DNA of 64,000 bases, from NCBI GenBank assembly GCA_009792885.1, contig WMCF01000059.1, positions 3,857,241 through 3,921,240 of the forward strand. The letters are read 5' to 3'. The position numbers and the translations under genes were made by a program. Positions 22,501-29,850 of this stretch are shown here, piece by piece. The DNA comes from Eremophila alpestris peregrina (Eukaryota; Chordata; Aves; Passeriformes; Alaudidae). The notes beneath the pieces were generated by a model. It was not told the origin of the DNA. It was given only the letters and a program-made list of their open reading frames with translations, and ran no database searches. Position 1 is the stretch's first letter; each line of letters begins with the position of its first letter.

Positions 22501-23849
22501 GGCAGCCTCCTTCCTTGCCTGGGAGATGCTGTCTGCTTGCTGTGCAGGTGGATGGTGCCTAGTTAGTGTTCCCAAGGGCACCCTGCCAGCCAGGTATGCC
22601 CACCTCAGTGCTGTGAGCCTTGGGCCCAGTGACTGGAGGACAGGGCCCCAGCTCCCATTTCCACTGTCTGCCTTCTCCCCACAGGTCCCTGCTTCTTTCT
22701 GTCCTGCCCTATTGGAATTGAGGATTTCCGGACCTGGTTCATCGACCTGTGGAACAACTCCATCATCCCTTACCTGCAGGAGGGGGCGAAAGATGGGCTC
22801 AAGGTAGCCAGTGCTGCTGGCACATGGGAATGCAAACCAGTGCAGGGACACACTGATGCAGCTGTCATGGGTCAGGGGGAGAGAGGAGGCACTGGGATTG
22901 TGGGTGCAGGTAACATCTCTATCAGTCCCTGTGCCCTGTGGGGGCAGTCCTGGGGGGCTCAGGGTGCCACACTGCTGGCTCTGGCATGTACTGAGGAGGT
23001 GGCTGCCACTTGCTCCCTGCCACAGGTCCATGGGCAGAAGGCAGCCTGGGAGGACCCTGTGGAGTGGGTGCGGGACACCCTGCCCTGGCCATCAGCGCAG
23101 CAGGACCAGTCCAAGCTGTACCACCTGCCCCCACCCACCCTCGGACCCCAGAGCGCCGTGTCCCCCCCTGAGGAGCGCACCGTGAAGGACACCACGCCCA
23201 GCTCCCTGGACTCGGACCCGCTGGTATGCTGGCCAACAGGGGAACCTGGGAGGAGCTGGGGGCAGAGCAGGGGGGAGCTTTGTTTTCCCAGCTAATTCTC
23301 AGTGCAAAAAGCCTGATTTGGGGTTGCAAGAAACACTTTGTGCTCCTGGGAGGAGCACTGAGGGCAGGGTGGTGGCACTGGCAGGAGGGCTGCACACCAG
23401 GACACATGGTGACGTGCCAGTGAAAGGGCACGACATGACACTCCAGGAGGCATCATGTCCACATGCAGAGCCACAGACAAGCACACATGTGTTTCTACAT
23501 GTCCTGATGTGTCACCTGTAGAGGCTGCTGGCTGACTGGCTGCCTCAGGTGACATCAGCTGATGCTGCTTTGACACACTGAGTCTTGAGCATTTCAACTA
23601 TGCCCAAGGCCAGATCCTGGTGCAAGGGAGGGATTTTTCAGCATCTCTGGGATTTGCTTTACCCTCTAAGGAACTTCTCAGCAAGGCTGGTTTGGGAGGA
23701 CAAGGAGAGCCAAGTGGCCTCCCCAGTCACCTGTGGACCTCCTGTCCCCACAGATGGCCATGCTGCTCAAGCTCCAGGAAGCTGCCAACTACATTGAGTC
23801 TCCAGACCGTGAGACCATGGTGGACCCCGACCTGCAGTCGACTCTGTGA
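1155..23849 (+). CDS. NAV1: Neuron navigator 1 (partial; 28 coding exons to stop)
   Basis: NAV1 is a large cytoskeletal protein that associates with microtubule plus ends and acts in neurite outgrowth and neuronal migration. The 28 visible coding exons (listed separately) total 4,762 nt and give about 1,586 residues. The mammalian protein is about 1,877 residues, so roughly 290 N-terminal residues lie upstream of the window. Domain order: Ser/Pro-rich basic microtubule-binding region (exons 1-9), coiled coils (exons 10-13 and 17-18), then a C-terminal AAA-type ATPase module with P-loop GPSGTGKT at 21097-21120 and a Walker-B-like LVILLDD at 21391-21411. All 27 internal junctions are GT-AG and phase-compatible with no internal stop. 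Identity rests on near-complete agreement with remembered mammalian NAV1, including segments such as GYMSDSDLMGKT and the final LLKLQEAANYIESPDRET. NAV2 and NAV3 share the layout but fit less well. Confidence 0.97.
1521..8879 (+). other. NAV1: NAV1 intron, 5' part
   Basis: No coding exon recognised. It contains a perfect 13-base Maf/AP-1-type palindrome at 5081-5093, an isolated TATAAATA near 5919, a TGAGTCA site near 6502 and a modest GC-rich patch near 3750-3850. Confidence 0.7.
5081..5093. promoter_or_regulatory. Perfect T-MARE (Maf recognition element)
   Basis: TGCTGAGTCAGCA is an exact 13-base palindrome equal to the consensus bound by Maf homodimers and Maf/AP-1-family dimers. It lies in the NAV1 intron about 4 kb upstream of the internal CpG island. 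Confidence 0.5.
8880..9750 (+). promoter_or_regulatory. NAV1: CpG island, candidate internal NAV1 promoter
   Basis: This is a dense CpG and GC-rich block inside the 10.3-kb intron between visible exons 1 and 2. It contains a G-quadruplex-type run (four G-tracts at 8922-8939), several GGGCGGG/CCCGCCC-like GC boxes and a TTTAAGG motif near 9011-9017, about 85 bases before an ATG. It sits directly upstream of a short open first exon with a good splice donor. Neuronal genes of this size often have internal promoters. The promoter call is inference from base composition and exon context. Confidence 0.55.
9096..9142 (+). CDS. NAV1: Candidate alternative first coding exon of NAV1
   Basis: An ATG at 9096 (A at -3) opens 15 codons, M-L-R-A-G-R-P-R-R-A-P-R-L-A-S, followed by AG and a GTACGG donor at 9143. 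The exon ends in the same phase as visible exon 1, so splicing to exon 2 (11842) continues in frame as S-W-D-E-S-S-S. The resulting short isoform would lack the N-terminal region and replace it with a basic tail. No transcript evidence is available from sequence alone. Confidence 0.5.
9143..11841 (+). other. NAV1: NAV1 intron, 3' part
   Basis: Begins in the CpG island and ends at the exon 2 acceptor. The only recognisable element is the CR1 fragment at 10901-11080. Confidence 0.75.
10901..11080 (-). mobile_element. CR1 LINE fragment, 3' end
   Basis: Starts CACAGAATCATGGCATGG with GGGTTGGAAGGGACCTTAA, then GGTTGCTCCAAGCCCCATCC: the reverse complement of the CR1 3' region. The left edge is the element's 3' end; it is 5'-truncated, as most copies are. 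Confidence 0.88.
11842..11980 (+). CDS. NAV1: NAV1 visible exon 2
   Basis: Acceptor TCTCTCTTACAG ends at 11841; donor GTAGGT begins at 11981. It encodes WDESSSISSGLSDASDN and a Ser-rich stretch ending SRRNSAIA, a highly conserved navigator-family block. This is the common exon that either exon 1 or the internal first exon at 9096 could join. Confidence 0.97.
12192..12489 (+). CDS. NAV1: NAV1 visible exon 3
   Basis: Acceptor CTGCCCCCAG; donor GTAAAA. Begins LRTDSEKRSLAESGLSWYG and ends with KKGKTPPVAVTSPITHTAQ followed by STLKVA. Lys/Ser/Pro-rich, as expected for the microtubule-binding part. Confidence 0.97.
12860..13553 (+). CDS. NAV1: NAV1 visible exon 4 (largest, 694 nt)
   Basis: Acceptor TTGCCACCAG; donor GTACGG. 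This long, basic, Ser-rich exon carries the conserved blocks TGLQRSSSDAGRDR, KIQKSSGIPVKP, SNIQYRSLPRPAKSSSMSV and VNQTDREKEKAKAKAVALDS. The SGIPVKP element contains an S-x-I-P motif, the class of short motif that recruits EB proteins at microtubule plus ends; that functional link is inferred. Confidence 0.97.
13656..14114 (+). CDS. NAV1: NAV1 visible exon 5, with poly-Glu tract
   Basis: Acceptor CCCCCTCCAG; donor GTATGG. It encodes YVKPPSLANLDKVNSNSLDL, PAPILNINSASFSQGLEL and KLSGLHRSMESLQMPMSLPS. A run of eight Glu codons at 14041-14064 (mostly GAA) lies near the end, longer than the short acidic patch I recall in mammals. Confidence 0.97.
14319..14360 (+). CDS. NAV1: NAV1 visible exon 6 (42 nt)
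   Basis: Acceptor CCCTTCCAG; donor GTAAAA. Encodes ANRDRNTLPKKGLR between two short introns. Confidence 0.95.
14517..14665 (+). CDS. NAV1: NAV1 visible exon 7
   Basis: Acceptor GGCTCTCCAG; donor GTCAGT. Encodes YQLHSQEEAKERRHSHAVSG and LPESDEQQELPSPPALPMAL, matching the NAV1 order. Confidence 0.96.
15270..15440 (+). CDS. NAV1: NAV1 visible exon 8
   Basis: Acceptor TCTCCTTGCAG; donor GTGAGA. Encodes PRITRSNSIPTHDSTFELYS and GSTLSLADKPKGMIRSGSFR. The RSNSIPTH block is typical of navigators and contains a second S-x-I-P motif. Confidence 0.97.
15942..15994 (+). CDS. NAV1: NAV1 visible exon 9 (53 nt)
   Basis: Acceptor TGTGTTGCAG; donor GTAAGA. Encodes HGSVLSLASSASSTYSS immediately before the coiled-coil exons. 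Confidence 0.95.
16164..16187 (+). CDS. NAV1: NAV1 visible exon 10: 24-nt in-frame microexon
   Basis: Acceptor ACGCTGCCAG; donor GTGAGC. Eight codons, AEEKMQSE, with phase 0 at both ends, so it can be skipped without changing frame. It forms the start of the first coiled coil. Confidence 0.93.
16277..16354 (+). CDS. NAV1: NAV1 visible exon 11, coiled coil
   Basis: Acceptor CTCCCCACAG; donor GTGAGT. Encodes QIRKLRRELESSQEKVATLT then SQLSAN, with heptad-like hydrophobic spacing. Confidence 0.96.
16527..16610 (+). CDS. NAV1: NAV1 visible exon 12, coiled coil
   Basis: Acceptor ATTTGTCCCAG; donor GTGGGT. Encodes NLVAAFEQSLVSMTSRLRHL followed by AETAEEK, continuing the coiled coil. Confidence 0.96.
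16712..16823 (+). CDS. NAV1: NAV1 visible exon 13, coiled coil
   Basis: Acceptor TGCTGCCCCAG; donor GTAAGG. Encodes DTELLDLRETIDFLKKKNSE and AQAVIQGALNGTDVTPK, the end of the first coiled coil. Confidence 0.96.
17415..17536 (+). CDS. NAV1: NAV1 visible exon 14
   Basis: Acceptor GCAAACCCCAG; donor GTGGGT. Encodes RIKRQNSSDSISSLNSITSH and a Lys cluster DADAKKKKKKSW, a strongly basic site just before the microexon. Confidence 0.96.
17963..17971 (+). CDS. NAV1: NAV1 visible exon 15: 9-nt microexon (VYE)
   Basis: A strong pyrimidine tract (CCTTTTTTTCCAG) is followed by nine bases, GTGTACGAG, and a consensus donor GTAAGT. It adds Val-Tyr-Glu between SW (exon 14) and LRSSFNKAFSIKKG (exon 16), the order found in mammalian NAV1. 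Skipping keeps the frame. Gene-prediction programs usually miss exons this small. Confidence 0.88.
19291..19487 (+). CDS. NAV1: NAV1 visible exon 16
   Basis: Acceptor TCTCTCCTGTAG; donor GTACGT. Encodes LRSSFNKAFSIKKGPKSASS and YSDIEEIATPDSSAPSSPK, ending SSSVGIDTA. It lacks the extra proline/histidine-rich linker that I recall at the next junction in the human protein. Confidence 0.96.
19574..19736 (+). CDS. NAV1: NAV1 visible exon 17, coiled coil
   Basis: Acceptor CTTGGCCCAG ending at 19573; donor GTGAGG. The start was chosen because it keeps phase with exon 16 and yields LFQAHSEGEPEKKEVSELRS. A second AG at 19583 is in the exon. Continues with ELWEKEMKLTDIRLEALNSA. Confidence 0.93.
19872..20046 (+). 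CDS. NAV1: NAV1 visible exon 18
   Basis: Acceptor TTCTGCCCCAG; donor GTAGGG. Starts LEVDLLKAENDRLKVAPGPS, the end of the second coiled coil, then a Ser-rich linker with SSPRRSLGLTLGHAFSPSLG. Confidence 0.95.
20259..20356 (+). CDS. NAV1: NAV1 visible exon 19
   Basis: Acceptor CATCCCCAG; donor GTAAGT. Encodes VSPMDAVSAGTQKDELTLRI and VVRMPPQHIIKG, leading into the C-terminal module. Confidence 0.95.
20482..20577 (+). CDS. NAV1: NAV1 visible exon 20
   Basis: Acceptor TTGGCTCCTAG; donor GTAGGA. Encodes DLKQQEFFLGWTKVSGKVDW then KMLDEAVCQVFK. An internal AAGGTGAGC at 20518 resembles a donor but reading through it preserves the conserved protein. Confidence 0.95.
20729..20888 (+). CDS. NAV1: NAV1 visible exon 21
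   Basis: Acceptor TCTCCATGTAG; donor GTCAGT. Encodes DYITKMDPASTLGLSTESVY and GYSISHIKRVLDTEPPELPL. Confidence 0.96.
20987..21222 (+). CDS. NAV1: NAV1 visible exon 22, P-loop of AAA module
   Basis: Acceptor CCTACCTGCAG; donor GTGAGG. Contains the nucleotide-binding P-loop GPSGTGKT (21097-21120), preceded by HYISLLLKHRRLILS and followed by YLTNRLAEYLVERSGRDVTE. The Lys-Thr of the P-loop is intact. Confidence 0.97.
21322..21476 (+). CDS. NAV1: NAV1 visible exon 23, Walker B region
   Basis: Acceptor TTTGTTCCAG; donor GTGAGA. Encodes DLQLYLSNLANQIDRETGTA then LVILLDDLSEAGSISELVNG; the hydrophobic run ending DD fits Walker B. Confidence 0.97.
21667..21738 (+). CDS. NAV1: NAV1 visible exon 24 (72 nt)
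   Basis: Acceptor GTCACTCACTCAG; donor GTAGGA. Encodes PYIIGTTNQPVKMTPNHGLH; the IIGTTN strand fits the sensor-1 position of AAA proteins. Confidence 0.96.
22007..22203 (+). CDS. NAV1: NAV1 visible exon 25
   Basis: Acceptor CTTCCCCAG; donor GTACGG. Encodes MLTFSNNVEPANGFLVRYLR and NKEELLRVLDWVPKLWYHLH. Confidence 0.97.
22685..22803 (+). CDS. NAV1: NAV1 visible exon 26
   Basis: Acceptor TTCTCCCCACAG; donor GTAGCC (weak). Encodes PCFFLSCPIGIEDFRTWFID and LWNNSIIPYLQEGAKDGLK. Confidence 0.96.
23026..23223 (+). CDS. NAV1: NAV1 visible exon 27
   Basis: Acceptor CCTGCCACAG; donor GTATGC. Encodes VHGQKAAWEDPVEWVRDTLP and PSAQQDQSKLYHLPPPTLGP. Confidence 0.96.
23754..23849 (+). CDS. NAV1: NAV1 last coding exon and stop
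   Basis: Acceptor CTGTCCCCACAG. Thirty-one codons, MAMLLKLQEAANYIESPDRE then TMVDPDLQSTL, and a TGA stop at 23847-23849. The length and ending match NAV1. Confidence 0.97.
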   Translation: MAMLLKLQEAANYIESPDRETMVDPDLQSTL

Positions 23850-25840
23850 GGCCTGAAGTGCCAGCCCAGGTGGAGGGGAGCTGCTGCTGGGCTGCTCTCC
23901 TTTTCCTCTGGCATCCAGGAGCACGGGGCTGGCAAGCAAGTGGAAAGGAGAAGAGCAGGGCTCTGGCGTGTCCTGGTTGAGCCTGGGGAAACTTGGCTCA
24001 TCTGTGAAAGAGCGCGAGTTGCCATCTCCCCTCCAAACCCTGGGGGTAGGAGAATCCTGGTTTCTCTTCTTGGTTTTTTCTCTCTATTACAAACTCTTGG
24101 GCTTTAGGATCAAGGCGACTGCTGAGGCTGAGCCGCCACTCCTGGAGCTGCAGGAAGGCCCCTGTGTGGGGCAGGGACCCCACGGGAGCCACCTGGGCCA
24201 CAGCTGGGGCACAGGAGGAGCCAGGGCTGCAGGATGAGTGCATGGGCACGAGTGGCTCCGGTTCCCTCTGCGCCTGCCAGGCAAAGCCACAAGAGCCTCC
24301 ACTGTGGAGCTCCCACCCCGTGCCAGCCTAGGGGAGCATGGCTCTTGCTGCTCTCTGTGCATTCCCTGTTCCACCTGCACAGCAGCTGCTGTGACCAGGA
24401 TAGCCCAAAAACCCTGCTTTGGTTATTTTATTTTGTTTTCCCCCTCCCCTTTTCCTTTGGCCGAGTCCAGACTTTGCTTTGGTCCCTTTTTTTGTTCTGG
24501 TTCTTCACTCTCCTGGCCTGGAGCCTGTGGCCTGGTGCCTACTGCTTCCCTGGCAGCAGTGCCCTTCCCCTTTGGTTTCTTTTGCAGCTGTTGGTTTCAC
24601 CACTCAAACCACCTCTGTCACAAAACTGGTGCTCACTGGACGATCTCCAGTCCCTGAACCAACCTCCTGGGGCCACACAGGTTGGCTGAGGTGGGACTTG
24701 GAGGCCAGTGTGGAGGCAGGTGGCAGCAAGAGGCTCTCAGTGCAGCCCCTCACATGGCAACTCCCTCCTCGAAGGCACAGGGCATTGGGACGGTGTCTCC
24801 CACCAGGCTGGGATGCCACAGGGCATCCCTTCCCTGAGGTACTGGGGCATGGGGAGGCTGCTGCTGCTGCCCCATCCCTGGGCAGCTGGATGCCATCCCT
24901 GTCCCGAGGGGTGCCCAACCAGCCTCCCACCCCCTTGGTGCTGCCAGGCCTGGGGCTGTGGGTCAATGAGCCTGGGGTTACTCCCCATGATACTTGCTTC
25001 CCCTGGCCCTGTGCCTTCCTGCAGCCTGGCAGGGTCTTGTGTTGGTGCTCTGGGGGCATCTGGGGCTGCCATGTGTCTTCCTGGCCTTATCCCACATTGT
25101 CAAAAGGCCAGACTGCATGGAGAGGGTCAGCCCGGGTGCTGCCGTGGTGCCTTAATACCTGGCTGTGCGGGAAGGGGGCACGTGAGGCTTGGGCTAATGC
25201 TGTCACAGCCTGCTCCAGTGTCCTCTGTCCCCAAAGCCAGCTTGGCTGGGATGGAATGAAGGTGCTGGCACTGTCCAAGCTGGGACTGCTGCCTGCAGCA
25301 CCCTTGCTGGCCTGTCCCCAGCCATGGCTGTGGGGTGCCCTGCAGGTCCACACCCCTGTCCTGTGCCCACTTGTGCCCTGGGAGTCCCCTCCTCCCTGCT
25401 GCCCTCCAGCTCAGCCCCCACATTCATTCGGGGTCCTGGAGAGACATATGAGGAGAGGTGACGCCAGGGCCAGATCAACTGAGCCCACCCTGTCCCCAAA
25501 CTCTGCCAGGCTGGGGACTGGGCAGCCTCAGCCCCCTGTGCCGCGGCTGGTGTGGCTTTCAGGGACGCGTCACACCCCTCTGGAACGGGCATGTCCCACA
25601 GTGCCCTCGGAGGCTGCCGCCACCTCCGCCCTCGGTGCTCTTGGCCGGTGTGTCCCGCCTCGCCGCCCCATGGTGCTCACTCCTCCCACTTCTCCGTCTG
25701 TCCGACAGCCTCCTGCTGCCGCCGGGGCCGGCCAGCCCGGCCTCTTTCCACGGGGATCTCCGGGATCTCCTCCCCATGCTGGCTTGGGTGTTAGGGCTCT
25801 CTGTTCGCCTTCTCTTGTGTTGCTGCCGTCGAGGACTCGC

Positions 25841-25848
25841 TGTACATA
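25841..25848 (+). promoter_or_regulatory. Pumilio response element in NAV1 3'UTR (copy 1)
   Basis: TGTACATA matches the UGUANAUA consensus bound by Pumilio-family RNA-binding proteins. Function is inferred. Confidence 0.4.
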
Positions 25849-26634
25849 GATCTGTCGTGGAACGCCCTGTGTGGGTTGGGGGGACCTGGCCCTGCGCCTT
25901 GTCCCTGGTTTTGGGTTTTTTTTGTACTCTGTGATGACTGTGCTGTGCTGACTTCTTTTCTGATTGTATGAGACTCTGGCCCAGCAGCTGCTCGAGGTCA
26001 GCAGTGGGGACCCAGCTGTCCCCTCCAGCCCCTCACACCCTCCTGGAGACTCTGGTGCCCAGGGTGGGAAGGGACTGATGCACCTTTGGGGGCTGCCCTG
26101 TGCCCGGGCACCCTGAGGAGTCCTATGGGAGGAGGGGCAGCCTTGCCTGAGCTTTCTTTCCTGATACCTCCAGGGAGCCACTCAAAGCTGGACCAAACTG
26201 TAGCCCTAACTAGCCCAAACTGTGGACCAAACAGTCCCCCACTGCTGAGTATCCCCTGGCCTGGATCCTGCAGGTTTGCCCTGTCTCTCCCCAGATCAGG
26301 GCTGCCCCTCATCCCATCATCTTGGCCCCAGCAGCTGGAGGTGAGTGGCTGGTGGAGGTGTGATCCAGGAGGAATCTCCCAGGGAAGGAGAAGGGCCATG
26401 CCCAGCAGGTGGGCCCTGGGACAGGCATGGTGGGGGGCTTTGCTGGAGTAACCTGGCAGGAGGGCCCAGGTCCTGGGATTCCTCCTGGCTTACACCAAGC
26501 ACCTCATGTCCCCAAGGCTGGCAGCTGTCTGGGGGCCAACCCCTGGCTGTGGGCTGACCCCCTCTGTCCCCAGGGACGGGGTCCAAGGATTGCACTAACT
26601 CATCCTCTTGCCACCTCCAAGGGTGCTCACCACT

Positions 26635-26750
26635 CACAAAGGTGCCTGTTGTCCCCAAAGGTGCCTGCTGCCCCCAAAGGTGCCCATTGCCCCACAAGGG
26701 TATCCACCACCTCCAGAGGTGCCATTTGCCCCCAAAGGTGCACATAGTCC
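26635..26750 (+). repeat. Short tandem repeat in NAV1 3'UTR
   Basis: About five degenerate copies of a roughly 20-base unit built on CCCCAAAGGTGCC. Confidence 0.7.
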
Positions 26751-27131
26751 CTGGGAGTTCCCCTGAGGGGCTGGAGGTGGGCAATGCCAGCACCTCACCC
26801 TCCTGCCCCCTCGAGCTGCTGCTGCCTGGTGGCCTGAACCTTACAATTTTAGCTTTTTTCTATTAAACACAAACAACCTTTTTTTAATTAAATAAAAGAT
26901 GAAATGGACAAATTCCTGTTCTAGATTATCTGTGTAATTGACTGGGTTTTGTGTTTCTTAACTGCATGGTATTCCTGCCGAGGGGTTTTATAGCACTTTT
27001 TAAATTTCTCTTTAAGATTTTGGTCCAGATTTCTACTGCTCTCGCCTGTCTGTTTTTGCTTTTTTCCTTGCACCCTTCACGTTTGTAAACTCGCACCATT
27101 TTATATCTGATGTTGAGACCCAGCCCCACGT

Positions 27132-27139
27132 TGTACATA
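27132..27139 (+). promoter_or_regulatory. Pumilio response element in NAV1 3'UTR (copy 2)
   Basis: A second exact TGTACATA, about 245 bases before the distal polyadenylation signal, in an AT-rich part of the 3'UTR. Confidence 0.45.
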
Positions 27140-27376
27140 GCTGCGGGAACAATCATAGGGAACAAACAAACACCATCTGGACTCTTTCCACGATTAGTTG
27201 TTTTTACTTCAAAGAAATTTTAAAAGAAACATAAAAGGAAGCCAGGAAAAGGCTTGAGGATATTCTGAAAAGACAGAAACAAATCCAGCCCTGCACCAAG
27301 TCAGCTCCTGCTGCCCACACTGCCCGCACCAACTGGCATGTCTCTTCTCAGTCGTCTGTCTAACACCATTGGATTC

Positions 27377-27382
27377 AATAAA
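27377..27382 (+). terminator. NAV1: NAV1 distal polyadenylation signal
   Basis: AATAAA followed within 40 bases by a TG/T-rich region; a CR1 fragment begins about 60 bases later, consistent with the transcript ending here. Confidence 0.65.
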
Positions 27383-27462
27383 GTGATCTCCTGTACTGTT
27401 GGCTCCTTGTCCTGTGTCTGTGGCTCTGTTCCTGTGTGGCAGAGGGGAGGGCAGTTGTACAC

Positions 27463-27875
27463 ATCATAGAATCCTGTGATAGTTTGAGTTGGAAGGGACC
27501 TTAAGCCTCGTCTCAGTGGAAGGGACGCCTTGCACTATCCCAGGTTGCTCCAAGCCCCTGGCCTTGAACATTTCTAAGATGGGGCAGCCACAGCTTCTCT
27601 GGGCAGCCTGTGCCAAGGCCTCACCTCCCTCAAAGCCAAGATTTCCTTCCCAATATCCCATCTAACCCTGTCCTCTGGCAGTTTGAAGCCTTTCCCCCTT
27701 GTCTCTCCAAGCCCTTGTCCTAAAGTCCTTCTCCAGCTCTCCTGGAGCTGTTTTAGGAACTGAAGGGGCTCTAAGTTCTCCCCAGGGCCTTCTCTCCAGG
27801 CTGAACCTCCCCCATCTCTCCTAGCCTGTCTCCAGAGCAGAAGTGCTCAAGCCATCAAAGCATCTACCCTGTCCT
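27463..27875 (-). mobile_element. CR1 LINE fragment after NAV1
   Basis: Starts ATCATAGAATCCTGTGATAG, then GAGTTGGAAGGGACCTTAAG and continues through the typical CR1 reverse-complement order (CTTCTCTGGGCAGCCTG, CTTTCCCCCTTGTCTC, CTCTCCAGGCTGAACC). It is about 400 bases, 5'-truncated, directly downstream of the NAV1 polyadenylation site. Confidence 0.92.
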
Positions 27876-29574
27876 TGGTAGTTGCCTTCCTGCAAAATCT
27901 GGAAAGGGAGCCTTAGTAGAAACACTCCTGGGTTTAAATCTTAGCTGTTTTGCAGGATACTGGGAGCAGTTTTAGGGATGGGGGACCTCTCTCCCAAGCT
28001 CACACTCCTATAAAGTCTGGGGTGGGCAGAAATGCTCCTGATTTGGAATCTTCACAGTTCAGGACATGGAAAGCAGGAGGTCCCTTTCCTGGGGCAGGAA
28101 AGACAGGTCCTACCTGAGGAGAGTAGGGGGGAGGAGGCCTCAGGGTGGATGGGCATTCTCAGGACCCCTTTTGCCTCACCAGGTCTGATTTGATCTCCCA
28201 TTTGAAAGGACATGATAGTGACAGATGCCACATCAGCACAGGAGGACACAGGTGGGACGGTGTCCCTTGTGCAAATCCAGTTGCTCTGCCCTGCAGCAGA
28301 GCACGGCTGGAGGCTGCAGCAGGCAGGGAGAGCCCGGTCTTCCCGCGGCGTCTCCAAATCTGTTTTCCCCTCCGGAGAGCGATGCTGGAGCGGGGACAGA
28401 TGCTTCAGGAGCCGTTAATTAATGACGGCATGGGGATGAGCTGTAAGAGGCTGCAGTGGCGGATCCAGGGCCAGGAGAGGGCTCTTCCCATCGGCTCCCG
28501 CTGCTCCCGCAGAGCGAGTTCACACGAGTTCGTTACGTTGGGCGCGGTCCCGGACTCGGAGAGTGGGACCGGTTTTGGGGACGCCCGGTCCCTCGTCCAC
28601 AGAGATGTGCCCTGTGCGTGCACCCCGACCTGTGCTGACTCCAAGCCCTGTGCATGCAGCAGAGCAGGCAGGAGAGGAGGCAGGGGAGCAGCGGAAGGGT
28701 CCCACACACCGTGACTGCGGGAATTGCCATGGCGTAGAGCCAGAGGAATCGGTCCGAGCCATAGGGCGGGGGGAGGGGGGGGAGATGCAGAATGACCACA
28801 CGGGGATGATGCTGACGCTTCCATTTCAGACTGACTCCTGCGCCCTTGTCACGGGTGATGGGCAGGGGAGGGTCCCTTCGGTTCTGGCAGCCAGCACCTC
28901 TGGGTGCTGTAGTGGGGATATGGCCCCCATGCAGGACCCTGCCCGCAGTATCCGGTGGGAGTTCGTGCCTGTCTCTGTGGTGTGTGTCGGGGGCTGGTAC
29001 AAGGCTGGGAGGGGATTTTGCTGCAGCAAAACTGGGGTGTGCAGAGGTTTTGGGTGATGCAGCCCCTAGCTGGGCTGGGACCTCGGGATCCCCTCCCTGC
29101 TCCAGGCACCACCTCTCCAGGGTGTCTTTGGCTGGAGCGGCTGGAGCAGCCGGTCACATCCCTGTGTAGCTCAGATGCTCTGGCTGCGACACTGGGACCA
29201 GGGGCTGCTGGAATGGTTTGGGGTGAACCCACGGGGTCCCTGGCCCTGGCCCATGTACGGGGAGTAAGGGGTGTTTAAGGGCTCCCTTTCCCACTGGAGA
29301 CCCCTTTGATGGGAAGGGAATCCCACAGCTGGGGCAAAATTGTCCTCGCACTGCCCTCTGCTCCCCACCCGGGCTCCTCACTTGAATCCCATCAGCTTTT
29401 TCCGGATGTTTTGGCTCTAATGGATCAGGGGGAGGCACGGTGGAGGTGCCACCACTACAGCTGCTCACCTGTGGCCGCAGCAGGGACCTGGTTGGGATGG
29501 CAGGACCCTGTGGCGGTGGTAGCGGCAGTGGTGGGTGATCTGGGCGAGGTCACCGGTGAGAAGGGACCAGTGTG
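27876..29574. other. Intergenic NAV1-SYT2 spacer
   Basis: No coding region recognised. It includes a small GC-rich block with a TTAATTAATGAC motif at about 28415-28426 that could bind homeodomain factors, and otherwise unremarkable sequence. Confidence 0.6.
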
Positions 29575-29850
29575 CGTCACCAGTGCGAGGTGATTGATGA
29601 GAAGTGTTAGGTGTTGGTGCCCAGTATTGGTGCCTGATATGAAGTGCCTGATGGCAGTCCGTGGTGTCAGTGCCAGGTGCTAGTGCTGTGTGTGAGGTGA
29701 CCCCGCTGCGGGGTGCCTGTGCCCGGTGCTGATGCGAAGTGCCCGGTGTGAGGTGACCCCGATGAGGGTTTCCCGGTGCCCAGTGTGAGATGACCCCATG
29801 TGACAGGTGAGGTGACCCCCGGTGACAGGTATGAGGTGGCCCGATGCGGT
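29575..29850 (+). repeat. Degenerate G/T-rich repeat upstream of SYT2 promoter
   Basis: Repeated short modules such as GGTGCCCGGTG, TGTGAGGTGACCCC and GATGCGAAGTGCC recur through about 270 bases; too degenerate for a single clean unit. Confidence 0.65.

Larger units (their letters stand above)
23850..27405 (+). other. NAV1: NAV1 3'UTR
   Basis: About 3.5 kb follows the stop with no conserved reading frame. Long open frames here, such as the one at 24419-25849, are composition artefacts. Possible early polyadenylation signals are ATTAAA near 26863 and AATAAA at 26891-26896; the best final signal is AATAAA at 27377-27382, followed by a TG-rich stretch. Two Pumilio-type elements TGTACATA lie at 25841-25848 and 27132-27139. 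A short tandem repeat lies at about 26635-26750. Confidence 0.7.

Noticed and set aside
24419..25849. 476-codon open frame downstream of the NAV1 stop
   Set aside because: It lies entirely in the 3'UTR, is Pro/Cys/Trp-rich low complexity, overlaps other open frames and resembles no family. GC-rich sequence produces such frames by chance.
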